A DNA stretch of 11,992 nucleotides from AM-2324 sp042091035 (GTDB taxonomy: Bacteria; Bacteroidota; Bacteroidia; Chitinophagales; Saprospiraceae). Of the stretch, positions 7,046 to 11,992 are shown piece after piece. Position 1 is the stretch's first letter. The number at the start of each line of letters is the position of its first letter. The position numbers were made by a program, and so were the translations under genes. The notes under the pieces were generated by a model that was not told the DNA's origin, did not search any database, and was given only the letters and a program-made list of their open reading frames with translations. The stretch lies in contig JBELIG010000088.1 in assembly GCA_042091035.1 (NCBI GenBank), positions 1-11,992 of the forward strand, read 5' to 3'.

Positions 7046-7707
7046 TAGGTACAAATACTTAAGTTAAAAATTAAGGTATTGTCTTCAAAACGGAAATTAC
7101 CCTTTAAGAATTGCTTCAGCAACTGGGGTTTCATATCAAATGAACTCCTATATCGACGAAGACTCAGATGATCTCCACGTAACTTATAGCCTCTATATAC
7201 CAATTTAGCCTTAATAATGGATTCTCTAGAGTCCAGTCCGTAATAAAATTGCTCCGTGTCTGAACGATACATGTATGTTGAATCTGTAACCTGTCTGTAT
7301 TCTAAACCATCTGTAACCAAAAACCTACGTTCTGTGCTACCCTGTTTCTTTCGATCACCAGCTTTAGAGGCTATTTTCATTAATGGAACTGGGAAATTAT
7401 GCTTGAGCATACAATAATTGACCCTACCTGCTCCACTTGCATCTAGATCCACCTTGATTTTTCTACCTCGGTCTGTAGTAAGAATCAATGTTCCCTTACG
7501 AAGTGGTTTTTTACCACAAGAACTAATCTTTAAAGAAAGACTGCAATCTGAACCATACAATGGCATAGGCTCTTCAAATATAATAGGAAATTCATGCTCA
7601 AATCTAAATGAGCTGAGTAGGATATAACATCCAAACAGTACAGTAATTAATAATAGGAGGTTTCTCAAAATATAGTACTTAATAAAAATGTTGAACAAAG
7701 GTAGCAA
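7045..7707 (-). CDS. Membrane-anchored or lipoprotein-like protein of unknown function
   Basis: Up to 220 residues with one hydrophobic segment (about residues 11-33) and a soluble, basic, beta-rich remainder with Cys at 55, 64 and 98. The frame back to the upstream gene's stop at 7753 holds no ATG or GTG, and the first internal Met is residue 48, beyond the hydrophobic segment; the gene must therefore start at TTG. Candidates are 7707 (used here, the longest), 7698 and 7668. The 7668 start would give MRNLLLLITVLFGC, which looks like a short lipoprotein signal with the lipobox-like LFGC, although the hydrophobic residues after the Cys argue for an uncleaved anchor. I do not recognise a domain. 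It begins about 45 bp after the large CoxE-like gene and overlaps the next gene by one base, so all are probably co-transcribed. Confidence 0.7.
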   Translation of the reverse strand: MLPLFNIFIKYYILRNLLLLITVLFGCYILLSSFRFEHEFPIIFEEPMPLYGSDCSLSLKISSCGKKPLRKGTLILTTDRGRKIKVDLDASGAGRVNYCMLKHNFPVPLMKIASKAGDRKKQGSTERRFLVTDGLEYRQVTDSTYMYRSDTEQFYYGLDSRESIIKAKLVYRGYKLRGDHLSLRRYRSSFDMKPQLLKQFLKGNFRFEDNTLIFNLSICT

Positions 7708-7752
7708 AGAAATAGGAAAGCAATTGCAATACGGACTAATTAGAAAAAGCCC

Positions 7753-10700
7753 TTAGTTCATTCTTTGACTTACCAAAAACAAGACTGTCCGATTTTGGCC
7801 AAGTCGTTGTCGATCCACTTCAACCCCCGATCTATCTTTAAGAATAAGAAACCTTGGAACCCGATCGTAAGGGGGTATTTCACAGCTAAGTAAAAAACGA
7901 CCACCCTTTCCACTACTCAGAGTGCTACATCCATCACCTAAATGAATAGAATAATTCGATAGACCTTGCCCTAATTCATCATTTACATTCCCATTGACAG
8001 TAATGATCTTTGGCTCTTTCTCCAAAACTATACGTTGAATCTTTCTTCGTTTGAAATTCGTGGTGTTAACTAGATTCCCATAGGGTTTATAACCTTTCTT
8101 ACTTGCTGTAACCTGAACCGTATATCCTTTATTGGCGGGTACCTCAATATATTTACGACCATCAACAGTAAAGGCCTGATCACCAAGTTGGAATTCTACG
8201 CCTTCAAGCAAAGCGCCTCGATCATCTAGTATTTCAACAAGTAATCTATATGATTTATCTTTTGGTTCCTTAGGATATACAAGGCTTGAACTTGTAATTT
8301 TAAAGTCCTTATTATAATGAAGTGCAGTTCCAATTGTAATAAATTCACTATTGACAGCTTTCTCAAAAACACCACCATTTTCAAGGACCACCTCCATCTG
8401 ATTTTTTCCCAACGGATTATCAACTCTTATCAAATAATATCCTGATGCATCTGTTTCTGTAGAATGATTTCCTATAATGACTTTTGTACTTTCATAAGGA
8501 GCATCTTTAGAATCATAGATATACCCTTCTAAGGTAAATTGTTTTGCTAAAGCAGTTTTGGGTAGCAACTCCAACAAGGTCGGCGAATAAGTCAGCGCTG
8601 AAAAATAAGTCTCATCCCTAGCTATTATAGAATCTCGTTTATAAACAGCCTCAATATATGATCCATTATAATAATGCGCTAAGCCAGTAAGGTTCATTAA
8701 ATCTTGAAAAAACATATGCTTACTAAGACTGTCGCTATATTCCAAATAGGGAGGATCATTCTCTAAAACCAGTAAATTCTCAAGTTTTTGAATCAATGTA
8801 GGATATGCTGTAGGCACGACTTCGTCTGTCTGTGTCATACCCATCAACGCTGGAACATCGGAAGCTTCACTAGCCTTAGATATTCCTAATTCTATGTACC
8901 TAAGTTCTGAGAGCGATGCATTTAATATATTATGCATCTGATTTCTTTGAACCAATTGATCGCCTGGCATCTTAACATTTGCAGAGTCCAAAAGGGTAGA
9001 TAATTGGTTCCAAATTATAAGATTTGAATCTGTATTAATTTGTGCTAAATAATCCCGTTTAGAGTCAAACAATAGTACTGCCTCATTATTGAAACGCATA
9101 CCTTCAGAGAGTGCTTCTGAAACCTGAACCATAGGGCTTAAAAATTGGCTCTCCTTTGAAAGAACTTCTAACTTTGTACTATGATCATTCGATATAAGCA
9201 AATACAAGCAATAGATAAGAAACAAAGTCCAAGCATTCAATGAAAAACCAACCAACATTCTACGCTTTGCCCGTCCTGAATCAATCCCTGATAAAGTCCC
9301 CTTTAGTTTTTCATTTAAGCTCTTAAGGCCCTTTTTATATTGCTTGCCAGCTGATTTGGTCAAGGAAGGATCAATACTATGCCGAACTAGATCTCCAATA
9401 TCTAGTTTTGAAAATCTTTTCTCTTCAACTAATCGCAGTACATTTCTTACATTCGACTCATCCTCTGAATCTAATAAAAATTCATTCTTAACTGTCAAAA
9501 TCTCATGTGTACCAGACACAAAGCAGTCCATATTTTGGTAGTCGACTTCTTGCAGTTTTTCTTGAAGGACTTTTCTTGCGATTAGCTCTACATCTGGGAA
9601 TTCCTGAAGTGCCTTATGCATCTTATCCAATAGAGCTGGATGATAAGATGCTTTATGCAGTGCTGGAATCCTTGAAAGCTTTAAAAGATTGTCAAAGCTA
9701 AGGTATAAACCTCGTTCCTCCATAGCCTTCCCAACTGATATAGTAAAATCCCAATTAGGTGAAGGGAAAACAGATAAAGCTAAAAACCACTCATAAAGCA
9801 ATGTGCTTCCCAGCATCTCTCTATAAGGTTCTGGTTTTCGCAAATCTTCAAATGAATCTACTTCTTTTCTATTCTCTGACAAGAACTCTGATCTCCAATC
9901 CTTATAACGTTTTCGATCTGCCTCTGCATCATAAGACTCCAAACACTGAGACAAATGAAACAGGCCGTGCACATCTGCTGGAAACAACAAAGCTATCTGA
10001 TATAGTTGGGCTTCTCCAAAAGACCAATTATGAGCAGAAGTCGGTGTTACTAAAAATAAGTCCTCAAAAACAGAAACGAGCTCCAATGCTTCAGCATCTA
10101 GTCCATATTTATTTCCAGCATAGCTATTCACTAATTCCGTTCCATCGGTAAACAAAAGGACTCTAAAAGCACCATACTTTGATTTTAGCTGGTGAATACT
10201 TATTCCCTCGGGATATTCATCTGAATAAGGCAAGGCAGGATTATCCTTATAATGCATGGTTAACATCAAAACATCATCTTCTTTCATCAGATCAGCAAGG
10301 TGGTCAAACAATCTTGCATCATGGCTGTGCCTATGACTTTGATGAATCAGAAATAAATATTGTGATGGTACACGATCTTTCCTATAAACAAGGCTAGGAT
10401 AACCACTATGTGCAATAGTAGAAGTAATTGTTTCATTAACATCAACTAAAGAACTTGGTCTTGATCGACGCTCATGCATAGCTTTTGCCAACATAGAGCG
10501 TTCTTCAAAGCTATGAATCGCTTTGTTTTCATTTTTGAATTCTATAGAATAAGGAGGCCTATCAACCTTTTGTAGAGCAGGCTTTAATGATTGCGAATTT
10601 GACTTTTTTGCCTGCTTACTATACTTTATTCTTTTTCTAAAAATCCACAAAAAGTAGCAGGAAACAAAAAATAAAACAAGCCAAAAACCCCAGACAAACC

Positions 10701-11769
10701 ACTTGAAGGAAGCGGTCCAAACCCCGTTCAAGCGACTCAAAGGCCGCAGAGCCATTTCGGCAAAAGGAGGTTCCGTCCTTTGTTCGAGCTCTAAAGCTTT
10801 AAAGATCGAACTTTCACAACTAAGGCCCGTGGAGGGTCCATAAGCTCTAAGCTCAATATCAACAACACCTGAATTACCAGTATTATATGTACAGATTTCT
10901 TCAAAAAGAGATATAGATTCTTTACCATTTGATATAATCCAATGATAGGTATCTGCTGTGCTTCCTGCCTCCATTACAGGGGACAAAATCAAGTCTTTTC
11001 CCCTCCCAAGTTCTCCTTGGACATCAATTCCGCTTATCACTGGCCTATTCGCACAAAGGATAGAAGCCTCCACTGTTGTATCGGCAAAAATCAATTCTTG
11101 ATTTTCTGTAAGCACCGAAAACACCAGATAAACATAGTCTGTAGATATTAATGAATCTAACAAAAAAGACCAATTTGGATGAGTAGTCACTTCTTGTTTA
11201 TATATGCTATCAGCTGGACCTAAAAGCTGCCATTGGTACTGACAATCAAGATCCACATCTTGATTTAATAATTTATAATTGACCTGAACAGAATCCCCAA
11301 CGACCCATTCACTATCATAGGCCTCGACCTCCCAATTATAAACCTCCGGATCAAATATGTTCACAGCGATAATACCACATAGAGATACTAGGAGCAGCAA
11401 AAGGGCTAGAAGAAATCTTTTTTGAGACAAGGGCTTAGTAACATCTGATCCAGTAGTCAAAATATTGGTAAGCCGATTAGTATCCTCAGATGTGATTTTT
11501 CTAGTAAAACGATCTATATCTGCTAAGTAATCATCAAAGACATTATATACAATTTTTTGGTCTGTTTCAGACCGAGCAATTATAGGTGCAATAAGGTACC
11601 TAGCCTGGCTTAAGTCTTCCAGATTATTTTCACCAGCAGCCATAGCTTGAAGCCTTGCCTCTAGGATGAAAGCAATACGCACATAGTCTGCAGGACTAAC
11701 AGTAATCCCTGCCAGCTCAAGTCGTTCAAAAAGCGACCTTAATAAGTGCGTATTGTTTCCAGTTTCCAA
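7753..11769 (-). CDS. Three-pass membrane CoxE/vWA-like partner of a MoxR ATPase, with extracytoplasmic sensor-like domains
   Basis: 1338 residues. Residues 8-85 (GITVSPADYVRIAF, ARSETDQKIVYNVFDDYL) resemble the N-terminal helical domain of CoxE-type MoxR partners. Then: TM1 118-138; two Ig/PKD-like domains 145-330; TM2 355-377; a cytoplasmic core 378-836 with LFLIHQSH (472-479), RVLLFTDG (536-543) and NWSFGEAQLYQ (581-591), a pattern I associate with degenerate vWA-like partners of MoxR ATPases; TM3 837-859; an extracytoplasmic helical part 860-1072 with one TPR-like segment (1023-1049); and three carboxypeptidase-regulatory-like beta domains (about 1078-1335). Basic residues (KR 117-118, RKRIKYSK 378-385, RAKRR 833-837) support a cytoplasmic N-terminus and an outside C-terminus. 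The start must be TTG 11769, since a TAA lies 9 bp upstream in frame and the next Met (43) would cut the N-terminal domain. It follows the MoxR gene by 19 bp. Function unknown; probably couples ATPase action to the envelope. Confidence 0.75.
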   Translation of the reverse strand: METGNNTHLLRSLFERLELAGITVSPADYVRIAFILEARLQAMAAGENNLEDLSQARYLIAPIIARSETDQKIVYNVFDDYLADIDRFTRKITSEDTNRLTNILTTGSDVTKPLSQKRFLLALLLLLVSLCGIIAVNIFDPEVYNWEVEAYDSEWVVGDSVQVNYKLLNQDVDLDCQYQWQLLGPADSIYKQEVTTHPNWSFLLDSLISTDYVYLVFSVLTENQELIFADTTVEASILCANRPVISGIDVQGELGRGKDLILSPVMEAGSTADTYHWIISNGKESISLFEEICTYNTGNSGVVDIELRAYGPSTGLSCESSIFKALELEQRTEPPFAEMALRPLSRLNGVWTASFKWFVWGFWLVLFFVSCYFLWIFRKRIKYSKQAKKSNSQSLKPALQKVDRPPYSIEFKNENKAIHSFEERSMLAKAMHERRSRPSSLVDVNETITSTIAHSGYPSLVYRKDRVPSQYLFLIHQSHRHSHDARLFDHLADLMKEDDVLMLTMHYKDNPALPYSDEYPEGISIHQLKSKYGAFRVLLFTDGTELVNSYAGNKYGLDAEALELVSVFEDLFLVTPTSAHNWSFGEAQLYQIALLFPADVHGLFHLSQCLESYDAEADRKRYKDWRSEFLSENRKEVDSFEDLRKPEPYREMLGSTLLYEWFLALSVFPSPNWDFTISVGKAMEERGLYLSFDNLLKLSRIPALHKASYHPALLDKMHKALQEFPDVELIARKVLQEKLQEVDYQNMDCFVSGTHEILTVKNEFLLDSEDESNVRNVLRLVEEKRFSKLDIGDLVRHSIDPSLTKSAGKQYKKGLKSLNEKLKGTLSGIDSGRAKRRMLVGFSLNAWTLFLIYCLYLLISNDHSTKLEVLSKESQFLSPMVQVSEALSEGMRFNNEAVLLFDSKRDYLAQINTDSNLIIWNQLSTLLDSANVKMPGDQLVQRNQMHNILNASLSELRYIELGISKASEASDVPALMGMTQTDEVVPTAYPTLIQKLENLLVLENDPPYLEYSDSLSKHMFFQDLMNLTGLAHYYNGSYIEAVYKRDSIIARDETYFSALTYSPTLLELLPKTALAKQFTLEGYIYDSKDAPYESTKVIIGNHSTETDASGYYLIRVDNPLGKNQMEVVLENGGVFEKAVNSEFITIGTALHYNKDFKITSSSLVYPKEPKDKSYRLLVEILDDRGALLEGVEFQLGDQAFTVDGRKYIEVPANKGYTVQVTASKKGYKPYGNLVNTTNFKRRKIQRIVLEKEPKIITVNGNVNDELGQGLSNYSIHLGDGCSTLSSGKGGRFLLSCEIPPYDRVPRFLILKDRSGVEVDRQRLGQNRTVLFLVSQRMN

Positions 11770-11788
11770 ATCAGGATTTTAGAATAGA

Positions 11789-11992
11789 TTAAGCAAATTG
11801 TTCTTCTTGTTCTGTAATACGCATCTTATTCAAAACTTCCTCACGATCTTCTTTTGTTTTTACCAGGACACTTACATACTGAACTATCTTCTTCTCGACA
11901 TCTTCCATGGATTTAGGATCAAAGGATATACTATCTAGCATTCGAGCCCAGGCAACCAATTCAGCAGTTGCCGGCTTTTTCCTTGGAGTCTT
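11789..11992 (-). CDS. C-terminal end of a MoxR/CoxD-type AAA+ ATPase (5' part outside window)
   Basis: The last 67 codons of a gene entering from the right edge. It begins KTPRKKPATAELVAWARMLD and continues with VEKKIVQYVSVLVKTKEDREEVLNKM, ending QFA and TAA. The pattern RKKPATAELxxWxRxL followed by a helix with LVKxxxDxxxL is what I recognise as the lid-domain end of MoxR-family ATPases that work with CoxE/vWA partners. Such enzymes use ATP to remodel or activate a partner protein. The Walker motifs are outside the window, so the assignment rests on this tail and on the neighbour, whose N-terminal domain fits a MoxR partner. The 19-bp gap to the next gene indicates one operon. Confidence 0.7.
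   Translation of the reverse strand, partial: KTPRKKPATAELVAWARMLDSISFDPKSMEDVEKKIVQYVSVLVKTKEDREEVLNKMRITEQEEQFA

Noticed and set aside
7052..7054. TTG at 7054 as the start of the small secreted protein
   Set aside because: The ATG nine bases downstream overlaps the previous stop as TAATG and gives a more typical signal peptide.
9759..10151. Plus-strand reading frame of 130 codons inside the CoxE-like gene
   Set aside because: It is antisense to a conserved coding region, its product has no recognisable domain, and no start signal or promoter is seen; the same applies to the shorter plus-strand frames at 9344-9701, 10179-10397 and 10942-11151.

Overview
The window looks like chromosomal DNA of a Bacteroidota bacterium. 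It has low GC, a type IX secretion (T9SS) type B C-terminal domain of the gliding-motility kind, no clear Shine-Dalgarno sequences, and a Bacteroidota-style PriA and histone-deacetylase-like protein. I cannot name the genus.

Layout. (1) Positions 1-2372, plus strand: the 3' part of a very large secreted surface protein. It consists of a tandem array of about 54-residue Cys-containing repeats, a SprB-like segment, a PKD-like segment and a T9SS type B sorting domain. A strong, nearly symmetrical terminator overlaps its stop codon. (2) 2479-3381, plus: a complete histone-deacetylase-superfamily amidohydrolase. (3) 3382-4070: a 689-bp gap without a convincing protein gene but full of structure. 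It holds hairpin terminators facing both ways, a 20-bp direct repeat, a palindrome that could pair with a terminator arm, and a possible small structured RNA on the minus strand. (4) 4071-6533, plus: priA, the replication-restart helicase, with one of its eight zinc-binding cysteines replaced by Gly. (5) 6530-11992, minus: a tightly packed operon that converges on priA. In transcription order it contains the C-terminal end of a MoxR/CoxD-type AAA+ ATPase; a 1338-residue three-pass membrane protein with a CoxE/vWA-partner-like cytoplasmic core and large extracytoplasmic domains; a membrane-anchored or lipoprotein-like protein of unknown function; and a small secreted protein that may have a PsbP/DcrB-like fold.

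The minus-strand operon is the best candidate for an under-described system. MoxR ATPases with CoxE/vWA partners are known as soluble chaperone or conflict modules. Here the partner crosses the inner membrane three times. That would place its MoxR-facing domains in the cytoplasm and its Ig/PKD-like, helical and carboxypeptidase-regulatory-like domains outside, followed by two exported companion proteins. This suggests an ATPase-driven assembly, sensing or remodelling device that works across the membrane, but the function is inference. Two consecutive genes of the operon have no ATG or GTG where the protein must begin and appear to start at TTG.
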